Positions 42,083 through 51,490 are shown, numbered from the stretch's first letter. The stretch is DNA of 64,000 nucleotides from Tateyamaria omphalii (GCF_001969365.1 NZ_CP019314.1:14900-78899), one strand, 5' to 3'. Numbers and translations are program-made. Notes: a model not told the origin generated them from the letters alone.

Positions 42083-42785
42083 CCTCTTTTCCTTCCATAG
42101 TCTCGCCATACCGACGAACGCCCCAGCCCGGAGGTGGCCCCTGGTTGCCGGGATGTGTGGGGTCCGTACCCCAGATCGCCTGATAGGTGTCGATTGCCAT
42201 GCCGCGCTTTTGCATTCTGAAGAAGCCCATCGCCAATGCGGTCCACCATATCCCCAAAACCAGCCACATCCAGACCGGGCCATTGGCTTTCCACAAGCCC
42301 AAGACAATCGTGATGATCGCCAGCAGGATGACGGTGTATCCGATGCCCTTGTGCAGCGCTTCGAACATGCGCCGCCACGGGGTCATGTCGTAGTGGTGTC
42401 CGCGCATCTGTGTGTCAGTTGGCCCACCTTTGGAGCCGCGAACGAGGCCGAGAATAACCTGCGTTGCAGCACCGACGAGCACCGCGTAACCCAGCCAGTT
42501 GTGCAGGCTCATTGACCCAAAGTCGCTGGGCAGCACAAGCGCGAGGCCGAGGATCGACAGACCCACGACAAGCGACTGGCCCATCCAGTGGCTGCGCCAC
42601 CAGACCAGGTTGTCCACCTCGCGTGGCCAGTCCTGCCCGGGCAAGACTTTGAAAAACCGCGCGATGATCACGGCCATAGGCGCCAGAATGCCCCAGGCCA
42701 GCACCATCGACCGTGCGTGCCACGAGATGGCAAAGCCCACCTCATGCGCGCGGGTTGGATCAATGGGGGCGAGGAGCCAGTCCAT
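42042..42785 (-). CDS. cytochrome b561-type membrane protein
   Basis: The protein has 247 aa from ATG 42785, sharing one base with the permease stop. Four or five helices carry paired histidines at helix ends: HEVGFAISWHARSM, SLHNWLGYAV and ALHKGIGYTV. This fits two b-type haems as in cytochrome b561 and ferric reductase-like proteins. It would move electrons across or into the membrane. Finding it between a sugar permease and a lactonase suggests sugar oxidation linked to the respiratory chain; that is inference. Confidence 0.75.
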   Translation of the reverse strand: MDWLLAPIDPTRAHEVGFAISWHARSMVLAWGILAPMAVIIARFFKVLPGQDWPREVDNLVWWRSHWMGQSLVVGLSILGLALVLPSDFGSMSLHNWLGYAVLVGAATQVILGLVRGSKGGPTDTQMRGHHYDMTPWRRMFEALHKGIGYTVILLAIITIVLGLWKANGPVWMWLVLGIWWTALAMGFFRMQKRGMAIDTYQAIWGTDPTHPGNQGPPPGWGVRRYGETMEGKEDVRRDRGDRVRSH

Positions 42786-43720
42786 CAGCCTTTGACCGCC
42801 CCGGCGGTCATGCCAGTGATGATCTGGCGGCTGGCCAACAGGGTAAAGATGATGGGCGGGATTGCCAGCAGCATACCGGTCGCCATGATGACCCCCCATT
42901 CAACATTGAACTCGGACATGTTGTTTACGATCAGGATCGGCACAGTGCGCGTATCGCGGTCTGAAAGGGCCGAGGCGAGCAAGTATTCGTTCCATGCGAT
43001 CCGGAAGGTGAAAATAGCAGCGGCGGCGAGGCCGGGTTTGATCAGGGGCAGGACGACTTTGAAGAACACCTGGAATGGCCCTGCCCCATCGACGCGCGCC
43101 GCTTCCTCAAGCGAACGGGGCACCTGGACGATGAAACTTTGCAGGATCCAGATTACGAAGGGCAGGTTCATTGCCACGTAGATCAGGATGATGCCGGAGT
43201 GAGTGCCTGCAAGGCAGACATCACCCCGGCCACCAAACGCGTCTCGGATCGCTCCTCCGACGATGCCATCGCGGTCCAAACAGAACTCGTTATTCCACAA
43301 ACCGAAAACAGGGACGAGCAGCACGGCAGGCGGCACCATGCGGACCATCAGCGTGCTGAGTGATACAGTGTCTCGCCCCATGAACCGGAACCGCACCAGC
43401 GCATAGGCCGCCATGCACCCGATCACGAGGGTCAGCGCGGTCGAGATCAGCGCGATGATCAGCGAGTTGATAAAGGCGTTTCCGAACTTGAGCGAACAGA
43501 AATCAATGTGGTCCGGCTCGTACCAGAGCACGTCGCAGAGCGCCTTTTCGTAGTTCTGGATCGTCGGCAAGAAGATCAGGCCGGAGGTGCCCGATATGAT
43601 GTCTACGTCCAGCTTGAACGAATTCATGAACATCAGGATCACAGGGCCTACGGACATGAAGACCAGAAGGGCAATGACCGCGTAGAAGGCAGGATTTGCG
43701 CGGGAGTTGGGGGTGGACAT
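42785..43720 (-). CDS. CUT1 sugar ABC importer permease (MalG-type)
   Basis: The protein has 311 aa and six helices. The coupling loop EEAARVDGAGPFQVFFKVVL is the EAA motif. Start ATG 43720 meets the previous permease stop (TGATG). A periplasmic loop (about residues 165-205, FCLDRDGIVGGAIRDAFGG) is longer than usual and holds two cysteines. It partners with the permease at 43720-44631. Confidence 0.9.
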   Translation of the reverse strand: MSTPNSRANPAFYAVIALLVFMSVGPVILMFMNSFKLDVDIISGTSGLIFLPTIQNYEKALCDVLWYEPDHIDFCSLKFGNAFINSLIIALISTALTLVIGCMAAYALVRFRFMGRDTVSLSTLMVRMVPPAVLLVPVFGLWNNEFCLDRDGIVGGAIRDAFGGRGDVCLAGTHSGIILIYVAMNLPFVIWILQSFIVQVPRSLEEAARVDGAGPFQVFFKVVLPLIKPGLAAAAIFTFRIAWNEYLLASALSDRDTRTVPILIVNNMSEFNVEWGVIMATGMLLAIPPIIFTLLASRQIITGMTAGAVKG

Positions 43721-44631
43721 CAGCTTTCCTCCTCGACCAGCGCATTCAACCGGGCGGCGCGTGCTTCCTGCCAGCGGTTGAAGGCGAACATGCCCACCGT
43801 CAGCAAGAGCAGCAGGATCAGCAGGTAATTCGACATGGCCGCCGCAACGCCAAGTTCGCGGAATTCGGTGGCGGTGCGACTGATCCGCAGCGCCAGGATT
43901 TCGGTGGACAGGCCAGGTCCGCCCTCGGTCATCACAAGGATCACCTCCAGCACCTTGAAGGCGTCGATCAGGCGCAAGAGCGCGGTGACGATCAGGACGG
44001 GCATCATCAGCGGGAGCTTGATGTGGATGATCTGTTGCCAGCCGGTTGCGCCGTCGATACGTGCCGCTTCCAACGCAGAGCGGGGCAGTGATTGCAGGGC
44101 GGCGAGCGACAGGATGAAGATGAAGGGCGTCCATTGCCAGATGTCGGCGATGATGACCGACGTTAGCGCATAGTCCCCCAGCCAATCCACGCGCGGCAGG
44201 CCGATGCTGTCGAGGAAACGGTTAAACGTGCCGACCGTTGGATGGTACATGTAGCGCCACATCAGACCTACCACGACAGGGGCGATCATCATGGGCAGGA
44301 TGAACATGGTGCGCAGGACCGAGATGCCCCTGATCTCGCGGTCGAGCAGCAGGGCGAGGCCCACGCCGATGATCATCTCGATTGTGACGACGAAGAAGGC
44401 AAAGCGCAGGGTGACGCCCAGGCTTTCGTGAAAGTTCGGGTCGTTCCACAGGAAGATGTAGTTCTTGAGGCCCACGAACTCCGCCTCGCCGATGGTCTGG
44501 CTGGGGTTCCAGTCGCGAAAACTACCCCAGACCATGTAGCCCAGCGGGTACATCAGCGCGATTGCCATGATGATCGCGGCGGGTGCCATGAACATGTAGG
44601 GCGTCAATCGGTTGGCCATCGCGGTGCGCAT
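43720..44631 (-). CDS. CUT1 sugar ABC importer permease (MalF/UgpA-type)
   Basis: The protein has 303 aa from ATG 44631 and six helices. The EAA loop reads SALEAARIDGATGWQQIIHI. It pairs with the MalG-type permease downstream. It is separated from the binding protein gene by 82 bases that contain a strong stem-loop. Confidence 0.91.
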   Translation of the reverse strand: MRTAMANRLTPYMFMAPAAIIMAIALMYPLGYMVWGSFRDWNPSQTIGEAEFVGLKNYIFLWNDPNFHESLGVTLRFAFFVVTIEMIIGVGLALLLDREIRGISVLRTMFILPMMIAPVVVGLMWRYMYHPTVGTFNRFLDSIGLPRVDWLGDYALTSVIIADIWQWTPFIFILSLAALQSLPRSALEAARIDGATGWQQIIHIKLPLMMPVLIVTALLRLIDAFKVLEVILVMTEGGPGLSTEILALRISRTATEFRELGVAAAMSNYLLILLLLLTVGMFAFNRWQEARAARLNALVEEES

Positions 44632-44663
44632 GGGTCGATCTTTCCAAGGTCGTGAAGGGGTCA

Positions 44664-44700
44664 AAGGACCGGGGCGCGGGCGTGACACCACACGCCCCGG
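44664..44700 (-). terminator. GC stem-loop after the CUT1 binding protein gene
   Basis: On the minus strand CCGGGGCG (44693-44700) pairs perfectly with CGCCCCGG (44669-44676), followed by TCCTTTG. This weak T-tract suggests partial termination or mRNA protection, favouring the binding protein over the permeases. Confidence 0.65.
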
Positions 44701-44713
44701 CAGGAGGAAAGGC

Positions 44714-46042
44714 TTACTGCCAGGTGTAGTAGCCGGCGTCGTCCATCACGGCGCGGGTCCGTTCGGCGACGCCATCGAGGGCTTCCTGAATGTCCAGATC
44801 CTCGGTCAGCACCTTGGACATGGTCGTGCCGATGTCAGCATTGATCTTGCCCCAGACGGGGATGATCGGGCGCCAGTCGGGATCTGCGAATTTCAGGGCT
44901 TCCCCAAAGGTCGCGGCGAACGGATATTTCTCGTTCAGACCCGCATCCTGATACGTCGAGAAACGCGAGGGGTTGCCACCTTCCATGGCGACCATCAGGT
45001 CCCCTTTCTTGGACGTCAACCACTGCATTAGCAGGAAGGCTGCTTCCTTGTTCTCGGCGTTCTTTGGGATACCGATGCCAAAGCCACCGGTCTGGCTGCC
45101 GCGACGTACGCCTTCGGGGTGCATGGCATAGCCGACCTTGCCCACCACCTGGCTGCGCTCCGGGTCTTCGAAACCCGGCATGAAGGCGATGGAATCCATG
45201 AACATCGCGGCCTGACCCGTAGCGAATGCGTTGGCGGCTTCGGAGGGGCCAAAGCTCATCGCGCCTTCTGGGCCGCAATCGACGATGGTTTTCAGCGCGT
45301 TGGCGGCTTCGACACCGGCGGCATTGTTGATGATTGGGTTCCATGCGTCGTCAAACACGCGACCGCCCAGAGGGGCGAGGTGCAGAAGGAACGCGTGGCT
45401 GGCCTGGTGGCCTGATGCCGCACGCGATGCCATGCCGCCCATGCCCGGCTCAACCTCGGGGATCTTGCAGGCTGCATCGAGCAGTTGGTCATAGGTTTCG
45501 GGCGTCGGGATCCCATGCTTTTCAAAAATGTCCTTGCGGTAGGCGAGGACGGAGGTTTCAGACCCAAACGGGATGCCGAACAGCGAGCCGGTCGGACCCG
45601 GCAGATACCCTTTGAAGCCGCCCGCGACACCGATGTTTTCGACATAGCCGTCGATCAGATCACCCGCGTCATAGTTCGGGTCGGCCAGCTTGGGGTTCAT
45701 GAAGTACTTGGCGAGGTTTTCCAACTGGTCGGCAAAGACGTAGTCAGCCTTGGAAAACACGACGTAGGAGATGAGGTCATACTCGCCCTCGTCCTGCGCC
45801 AGTTCCAGTGTCTGACGCTCACGCATTTTGAGGTAGGGCAGTTGGTCCACCTCGACCTCGATGCCGGTTTCCTTGGTGAACTCGGGCAGCACTTTCATCG
45901 CGGCATTGTAGTGCGGGTGCGCGGGGAAGTTCACGATCAGCGTCGTGCCCGCGTATTCCTCGTAGGGGTTGGCATAGGCCGCCCCCGCCATGATGGCGGC
46001 GGTCGTCAGACCCACCGCTGTGGTTTTCAGTCCTTTGAACAT
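44714..46042 (-). CDS. CUT1 sugar ABC importer binding protein
   Basis: The protein has 442 aa. A signal peptide (1-24, ending AAYA) is followed by the MalE-type fold with GIPFGSETSVLAYRKDIFEK and the AEAANAFATGQAAMFMDS-like loop. The substrate is unknown; the neighbouring lactonase and LacI regulator suggest a sugar or sugar acid. It follows the ATPase gene after 30 bases. Confidence 0.9.
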   Translation of the reverse strand: MFKGLKTTAVGLTTAAIMAGAAYANPYEEYAGTTLIVNFPAHPHYNAAMKVLPEFTKETGIEVEVDQLPYLKMRERQTLELAQDEGEYDLISYVVFSKADYVFADQLENLAKYFMNPKLADPNYDAGDLIDGYVENIGVAGGFKGYLPGPTGSLFGIPFGSETSVLAYRKDIFEKHGIPTPETYDQLLDAACKIPEVEPGMGGMASRAASGHQASHAFLLHLAPLGGRVFDDAWNPIINNAAGVEAANALKTIVDCGPEGAMSFGPSEAANAFATGQAAMFMDSIAFMPGFEDPERSQVVGKVGYAMHPEGVRRGSQTGGFGIGIPKNAENKEAAFLLMQWLTSKKGDLMVAMEGGNPSRFSTYQDAGLNEKYPFAATFGEALKFADPDWRPIIPVWGKINADIGTTMSKVLTEDLDIQEALDGVAERTRAVMDDAGYYTWQ

Positions 46043-46072
46043 GTGTTCCTCCCTAGAACTCTTTTTTGGTTG

Positions 46073-47161
46073 TCAAAGTGCGGTTTCGGTTGCGCGGTCG
46101 AACAGGTGCACGCCGCGTTGGTTGACAGCGAATGTGAGGGTCTGGCCGAGCGCGACTGGCGTTTCCGAGTTCACCTCGACCATCACTTGGGCCTGTCCGC
46201 ATTTGCAGAGCAGGACCGATTGCGCGCCGACATATTCGGACACCTGCACGTCAAGCGTCAGCGCGCCTGCGGGGTCCGCGCCGTCTTCGTAGTTCAGGTC
46301 CGAGGGGCGGATGCCCAGTGTCACATCGCGGCTGGAATGCGCTTTTGCCTTGGCTGCCGTCTCGCCTGTCAGCTTCAGGTCAAACCCGTCGCCTGTGACC
46401 CAAATGTCCCCTGCCCGTTCTTCAAACGTGCCATCCAGGAAATTCATGGGTGGCATTCCCATGAAGCCCGCAACGAACTTGTTGACCGGGCGCTTAAACA
46501 GCTCTTCAGGCGTGCCCTGCTGCTGGATGTAGCCGCCGTGCATGACGACAATGCGGTCGGCGAGCGTCATCGCCTCGATCTGGTCGTGGGTGACGTAGAT
46601 CATGTTTTTCTGAACCCGCTGGCTCATGAGCGCCAGTTCAGCACGCATCTGCCCGCGCAGTTTCGCGTCGAGGTTCGACAGCGGTTCATCAAAGAGGAAA
46701 ATGCCGGAATCCTTGGCGAGAGCGCGGGCCATGGCGACCCGTTGGCGTTGACCACCTGACAAGGCACCGGGCTTGCGGCCCAGGAAGTCGGTCAGGCCGA
46801 CCATGTCGGCGACTTCCTTGACCTTTGCGTTGATTTCGGATTTCGGGCGACGTGCAAGACGCAGGGCAAAGCTGATGTTCTGCGCCACGTTCATATGCGG
46901 GTAAAGCGCGTAGTCCTGGAACACCATTGCAAGATCGCGTTCCTTGGGCTCCAGATGGCTAACAGGTTTGTCGTCCACATAGATCTCGCCGTCTGACACA
47001 TCCTCCAATCCGGCAATCATGCGCAGGGTTGTGGATTTGCCGCAGCCCGAGGGGCCGACAAGCACGGTAAATTCATTCTCGGCCATCTCAAGCTCGATCC
47101 CGTGCAAGACCTCTACGGTGCCGTATCGTTTGACCAGATTGTCGAGCCGGATGGTGGGCAT
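46073..47161 (-). CDS. CUT1 sugar ABC importer ATPase (MalK/UgpC-type)
   Basis: The protein has 362 aa. Walker A GPSGCGKST, signature LSGGQRQRVAMARAL, Walker B IFLFDEPLSNLDAKLR and switch His (YVTHDQIEA) are followed by the C-terminal regulatory TOBE domain (from about 240). It is the first gene of the operon ATPase-binding protein-permease-permease-b561-lactonase, with two operator sites 19-54 bases upstream. Confidence 0.93.
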   Translation of the reverse strand: MPTIRLDNLVKRYGTVEVLHGIELEMAENEFTVLVGPSGCGKSTTLRMIAGLEDVSDGEIYVDDKPVSHLEPKERDLAMVFQDYALYPHMNVAQNISFALRLARRPKSEINAKVKEVADMVGLTDFLGRKPGALSGGQRQRVAMARALAKDSGIFLFDEPLSNLDAKLRGQMRAELALMSQRVQKNMIYVTHDQIEAMTLADRIVVMHGGYIQQQGTPEELFKRPVNKFVAGFMGMPPMNFLDGTFEERAGDIWVTGDGFDLKLTGETAAKAKAHSSRDVTLGIRPSDLNYEDGADPAGALTLDVQVSEYVGAQSVLLCKCGQAQVMVEVNSETPVALGQTLTFAVNQRGVHLFDRATETAL

Positions 47162-47179
47162 GAGCGTATTTCCGTTTTT

Positions 47180-47215
47180 TGTTACCGGTCACATTAGCAA
47201 GTGTGACCGGTAACA
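47180..47215. promoter_or_regulatory. paired operators TGTTACCGGTCACA and TGTGACCGGTAACA
   Basis: Two 14-base sites at 47180-47193 and 47202-47215 are exact reverse complements of each other, separated by eight bases. They lie just upstream of the CUT1 ATPase start and are the probable binding sites of the LacI protein encoded next to them. Confidence 0.75.
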
Positions 47216-47260
47216 CAAGAAAAATTCCCTAGCGTAACTGCCTGAAAATCCTTGGTTTCG

Positions 47261-48292
47261 CTATTTCGTGCTGTCGCGGAAGGTCAAATTGACCGGCACC
47301 GGGACCAATGTGCGACTCACCGGATTGTCCTCGGCAAGCAGCTTGCCGATCAGTTGCCCAGTCTCTCGTCCGATGGTTTTGGGGTCCACTGAAACGGTGC
47401 TGATCGTGGGCGTGGCAAAGCGCGACACCTCGAAATCGCCGAAACCCGCGATGCCGATGTCGCCGGGCACGGATTTGCCCAGTTTCAGCATCACCGACAG
47501 CACGCCAAACGCCGGCGCATCAGACACACAGAAAACGCAATCGGTGTCGGGAAAGTCGGTAAGCAGGCGGGTGGCTGCGGCGGCGCCTTCTTCAATCGAC
47601 AGGGGCGGTTTGCCGATCTTGAGAGCGCGGTCAGTCGGCAGGCCCGCCTCCGCCATCGCATCCAGATACCCCTTGCGCCGCGCGGCGCCACGGGTCCAGT
47701 CATCATCCGCCTCGCCCACGAATGCGATCTTTCGATAGCCACGGTCGATTAGGGCGCGTGTCATGTCCGCGGCCGCCTTCCGGTTGGAAAAGCCGATGGT
47801 GTGGCCGATAGGATTATCGGGCCGCTCCCAAAGCTCGATCACAGGGATATGCGCGTCGCTCAGCAGCGCGATGGTCCGGTCCGAATGCCCGTCGTAGGAC
47901 AGCACAATCGCCTCGGGTCGGCGCTTCAGCATATCCTCGACCAACTGCTCCTCGCGGTCAGGCGAATAGTCGGTGTGGCCCAGCAGGATCTGCTGCCCGA
48001 TCCCTTCAAGTTCTTCGGTCAGCGCCTGCACGGTTTCGGCAAAGTGCAGGTTGTTGAGGGACGGGACCAGTACGGCCACAAAACCCGACCGCTTTGTCGT
48101 CAGACTGCCCGCCATTTGGTCCGGGACATAGTTCATCTCGCGCACGACCTTGAGGATGCGGTCGCGTGTGTTCTTTGAAATTGGGCTGTCCTTCTTCAGT
48201 GCGCGGCTCACTGTCATGCGAGAAACACCGGCTGCGCGGGCCACGTCACGCATGGTGACAGGGCCAGAAGACTTTGGTGGCGTGTGGGACAT
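47261..48292 (-). CDS. LacI-family regulator of the CUT1 sugar importer operon
   Basis: The protein has 343 aa from ATG 48292; a TTG at 48328 and GTG at 48316 would add up to 12 residues. The helix-turn-helix is TMRDVARAAGVSRMTVSRAL, with the hinge following, then a periplasmic-binding-type effector domain (SGFVAVLVPSLNNLHFAET onward). Its gene precedes the importer on the same strand and the paired operators lie between. It probably represses the importer and is released by an imported sugar. It is close in sequence style to the LacI at 58875. Confidence 0.9.
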   Translation of the reverse strand: MSHTPPKSSGPVTMRDVARAAGVSRMTVSRALKKDSPISKNTRDRILKVVREMNYVPDQMAGSLTTKRSGFVAVLVPSLNNLHFAETVQALTEELEGIGQQILLGHTDYSPDREEQLVEDMLKRRPEAIVLSYDGHSDRTIALLSDAHIPVIELWERPDNPIGHTIGFSNRKAAADMTRALIDRGYRKIAFVGEADDDWTRGAARRKGYLDAMAEAGLPTDRALKIGKPPLSIEEGAAAATRLLTDFPDTDCVFCVSDAPAFGVLSVMLKLGKSVPGDIGIAGFGDFEVSRFATPTISTVSVDPKTIGRETGQLIGKLLAEDNPVSRTLVPVPVNLTFRDSTK

Positions 48293-48416
48293 GCGCTGCA
48301 GGGTGTGCCCGGTCACATCGCGCGTCAAGATGCAAATTCCGGGTTACTCGGGCTGTGTTGCATGTCCCGGCACAACCGATCCGAAACACCCGCAGTTTCC
48401 AAAAATTTGGCGCATT

Positions 48417-48445
48417 TTGGATTTTGCAATAATCTGTGGTAGAAT
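48417..48445 (+). promoter_or_regulatory. sigma70-type promoter TTGGAT-17-TAGAAT
   Basis: A -35 (48417-48422) and -10 (48440-48445) pair with a 17-base spacer lies about 115 bases upstream of the endopeptidase-muramidase gene. The region is AT-rich compared with the rest of the window. Predicted from sequence only. Confidence 0.5.
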
Positions 48446-48559
48446 TGTTGTTCAAACATACGCGCCCGTCTTTTGTGGCAGGCGTAACAAAGTCATTGAA
48501 AAGCCAAAGCTACGAAACAAAAACCCAGATTTTTCAAACCAATTTTATAAGGTGCATAC

Positions 48560-50236
48560 ATGTCAGGGCTTACAAAACGGGACGGCGATATCTCGCGCCT
48601 TCATCCTGCCATCCGCGACAGTGTCGTGGCCATTCAGAAAAAGCTGAACAGTGAAAACATCCCCTTCCAGGTGTTTGAGGCGTTTCGTACGCCGCACAGG
48701 CAAGCCAACCTCTACGCCAAAGGCCGGACAAAGCCGGGAAACAAGGTCACTTGGGTCGGGCCTTGGGGTTCGATTCACCAATACGGTTTGGCCGTGGACT
48801 TTGTTTTGTTCGAAAACGGCAATTGGAGTTGGGATGACAGCGGCGCCAAGGCCAAGTGGTGGAGCCGCATGCATGAGGTAGCGGCCGACCACAATATGAC
48901 CCCGCTTTACAACAAAAAGAAGCAGCTGATCGAAAAGCCTCACGTCCAGTTGATGGGTGTCACATCATCGGAATTGCGCAATGGCATTTATCCGGATGGT
49001 GGTGATGCGATATGGGCGGAACACCTTGCTGATCTTATCGACAGTTGGGACGGCGGCGCGACCCCGGCGAAGCCTTCCCATGCGCCAGAAAAGCCAGCTC
49101 TTGATCCAGCGGTTGTTGCCGATATTGAACCCGATGCAACACTGCCGGCTCCGACGGTCGCGCTTGACACCGCCGACACAGATGCCCGTTTTCAGAAGCT
49201 GCACAGCTTTATCAAATGGGCGGAGGGGGGATTTGCCAACCACCCCGACGATACTGGCGGTGCAACCAACTTCGGTATCACGCGCGAAACGCTTGAAACC
49301 TGGCGCGGGAGGCCCGTCACCGAAGATGAGGTGCGCGCCTTGACCCGAGAAGAGGCGGATCAGATCCTGCGCACCAATTACTATGCGCGATGTCGGTGCG
49401 GTGAAATGCCCGATCGGACCGCGATGGTTGTTTACAACACTGCAGTGCTGTCCGGCACCGGCAAGGCGATCAAGACCCTGCAAGAGGCATTCAATGCCAT
49501 GGGTATGACGGTGAATGGGGGCCCGCTCAAGGTGGATGGGATCATTGGGCGCAACACCATCGCCGCGGCGCGCGAGACTGACGCGGAGGCGATGTCCGAG
49601 ATCTATGTTGATCTCTACGAAGCCTATCTGAAGACCCGCCATAACTTTGATACCTTCGGAAACGGTTGGATGAACCGGACCGCAAAACTGCGTGAGTTTT
49701 TGACGACATTGCCAAAGGGGGCGGGCAAGCGCCCGACGACTGTCATGAAAGTATCTAACAAACCTTTGGGCCTGGACCTGGACGCAGATGATCTGGTGTC
49801 GCTGATTGCCGCCGTTTCGACCGGAGGTAAAAGTGCCGCTGCCAAATTGGTGTTATCCCGCATCATTCAAAAGAAGGTGGCGGAGGCAGATGATGACACT
49901 GCGGCCGAAAGTATTCTGAAGGATGTTGTGGAACAGAAACTTGACGCGCTCGAACCGGAAAAGCCAGCGCTCACGCCAGTGAATGCAGCGCTTGGGGAGA
50001 CCGTTGGCAAGCTGTTGAACGGAAAGAAATCCGTCATCGGGATCGTTGGCCTCGTTCTCACCTCGGTCATCCCGGCCGTCTTCCCTGAAGGCGGCGGCGT
50101 CATCGACCCGACGTTTGTGCAGCAACTTAAAGCGAACCCGGATATCCAGACAATTCTGTTCACCGTGCTGAGCATTTTTACGGGGTGGGGCTTCCTCGGG
50201 AAAATTGACAAGGCCATTCGCGACGCACGGACCTAA
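48560..50236 (+). CDS. bifunctional M15 endopeptidase / GH108 muramidase with membrane tail (endolysin-like)
   Basis: The protein has 558 aa. Residues 1-140 form an M15 metallopeptidase: SIHQYGLAVD (zinc His73, Asp80) and EKPHVQL (Glu125, His128). Residues about 208-305 form a GH108-type muramidase with catalytic Glu222 in KWAEGGFANHPDDTGGATNF. A PG_binding_3 domain follows (LKVDGIIGRNTI to GNGWMNRTAKL, about 306-380). After a linker, two hydrophobic helices (about 491-508 and 529-547) end the protein. No signal peptide is present. AAGGTG precedes the ATG and a strong terminator follows the stop, so it is a single-gene unit. No phage structural genes are near. The tail resembles a holin more than a wall anchor, but that is inference. 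Confidence 0.88.
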   Translation: MSGLTKRDGDISRLHPAIRDSVVAIQKKLNSENIPFQVFEAFRTPHRQANLYAKGRTKPGNKVTWVGPWGSIHQYGLAVDFVLFENGNWSWDDSGAKAKWWSRMHEVAADHNMTPLYNKKKQLIEKPHVQLMGVTSSELRNGIYPDGGDAIWAEHLADLIDSWDGGATPAKPSHAPEKPALDPAVVADIEPDATLPAPTVALDTADTDARFQKLHSFIKWAEGGFANHPDDTGGATNFGITRETLETWRGRPVTEDEVRALTREEADQILRTNYYARCRCGEMPDRTAMVVYNTAVLSGTGKAIKTLQEAFNAMGMTVNGGPLKVDGIIGRNTIAAARETDAEAMSEIYVDLYEAYLKTRHNFDTFGNGWMNRTAKLREFLTTLPKGAGKRPTTVMKVSNKPLGLDLDADDLVSLIAAVSTGGKSAAAKLVLSRIIQKKVAEADDDTAAESILKDVVEQKLDALEPEKPALTPVNAALGETVGKLLNGKKSVIGIVGLVLTSVIPAVFPEGGGVIDPTFVQQLKANPDIQTILFTVLSIFTGWGFLGKIDKAIRDART

Positions 50237-50256
50237 ACCTTGACCAAACATACCAA

Positions 50257-50293
50257 TGTGCCCTCGGCCAATTTGGGCCGAGGGCACATTTTT
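50257..50293 (+). terminator. strong intrinsic terminator
   Basis: A perfect 13-bp stem (TGTGCCCTCGGCC at 50257-50269 with GGCCGAGGGCACA at 50276-50288) is followed by TTTTT. It ends the endolysin-like gene and may also slow transcription from the convergent sugar importer operon. Confidence 0.9.
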
Positions 50294-50306
50294 GGACCTC
50301 AATCGT

Positions 50307-51455
50307 TTAACGATCCAGCGCACCCACGCCCGAGAAGCGGAACGCTTCCTGTTCCAATGCGTCGATTTCCTCGGCGCTCATCTGATCATGAGCGACGGTG
50401 ATCCGGCCCAGGAAGACAAAGGGCAACTTGTCGGCGCGCCCTTCGAGGTCTGCCTTAATCGCTTCGGCGGTGGCAGCACCCACGTCATCCCCCATACGCA
50501 TCGGTGTGGCGTCCAGCTCACCACGGCGGATGGCGTCCAGTTCCAGGCCCGTGCCGCCCCACCCGGTCGAGAAAATCTCTTTCTCCTTGCCCACAGACAC
50601 CTGTGCCTCGACCGAGCCCATGGCCATTGCAGTGTTGGCGTTGTGGATGATCGTGGCTTCGGGGTAAGATTGCAGGATGAGCGATGTGCCGGCAAAGCCG
50701 CCCTCGCGCTGATACTCACCGTAATGTTCATAGACGGTGGTCCAGCCCGCTTTGGTTTCCACACAGTTCTTGAAATCACCGGAACGTTGATTGTCGGTGA
50801 TACCCGGAATGCCCCTGTTCATCGCCATAGTCACGCCTTCGCCCAAGCGGCCAATCATGTAGTCGCACATGGTCAAGGCACCGGCAGCCGATGAAAAGTC
50901 GAACCAGGCGGCAGGCTGATGCTCAAGTTCCTTCAGCGGTGTATGGAACGCCCAGACATAGGTGGTCAGGTCGTCTGTTTCGGCAGCAAGTTTCGAGATA
51001 TTGTCGGCCTGAATCGCCAGTTCCGACGGGCCAAAGATCACGTAGTCGTAGATGTCTTTATCCAGAACGACCTGATTGGCATAGGTTGTTTGAAGCGAAT
51101 GCTCAATCTGGCGAGAGGCAAACTCGGTGGTTTCGTACTGCAACCCCAATTCGTCCAGCCGCTTCGTCATCGCCAGATAATTGCGCGCCCAAAAGTCCGA
51201 GGTATCCGACGACGGATAGATCAGGGCGATCTGGATCGGCGCATCCTGCGTGCCAGTGAATGTCACCGCCTCTGCGCCAACAGCGGCTTGCATGGCCTCC
51301 AGCTTACCTTCGGCGTTCACCTCGTCGGGCACCCAATAGTCACGGTCAGCGATATCGGGCAATTCCTTTAGCGGTAGTGTGGCATGGCCATCCGCCAACG
51401 CAGCTGTGCCCAACGCAAACGACGCGACCAATGCTGTTGTAGTCATAAATTTCAT
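50307..51455 (-). CDS. ABC importer periplasmic binding protein (LuxP/TorT/RbsB-like)
   Basis: The protein has 382 aa from ATG 51455 with GGGAGG upstream. A signal peptide (ending ALADG) is followed by a class I sugar-binding fold: IQIALIYPSSDTSDFWARNY and QVVLDKDIYDYVIFGPSEL. An extra N-terminal segment (about 27-70) precedes the fold, as in LuxP/TorT-type proteins. It is the last gene of the CUT2 double operon. The substrate is unknown. Confidence 0.85.
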   Translation of the reverse strand: MKFMTTTALVASFALGTAALADGHATLPLKELPDIADRDYWVPDEVNAEGKLEAMQAAVGAEAVTFTGTQDAPIQIALIYPSSDTSDFWARNYLAMTKRLDELGLQYETTEFASRQIEHSLQTTYANQVVLDKDIYDYVIFGPSELAIQADNISKLAAETDDLTTYVWAFHTPLKELEHQPAAWFDFSSAAGALTMCDYMIGRLGEGVTMAMNRGIPGITDNQRSGDFKNCVETKAGWTTVYEHYGEYQREGGFAGTSLILQSYPEATIIHNANTAMAMGSVEAQVSVGKEKEIFSTGWGGTGLELDAIRRGELDATPMRMGDDVGAATAEAIKADLEGRADKLPFVFLGRITVAHDQMSAEEIDALEQEAFRFSGVGALDR

Positions 51456-51490
51456 AAGGTTTCCTCCCGTTTGGAAATGTGTGTGTTTCT

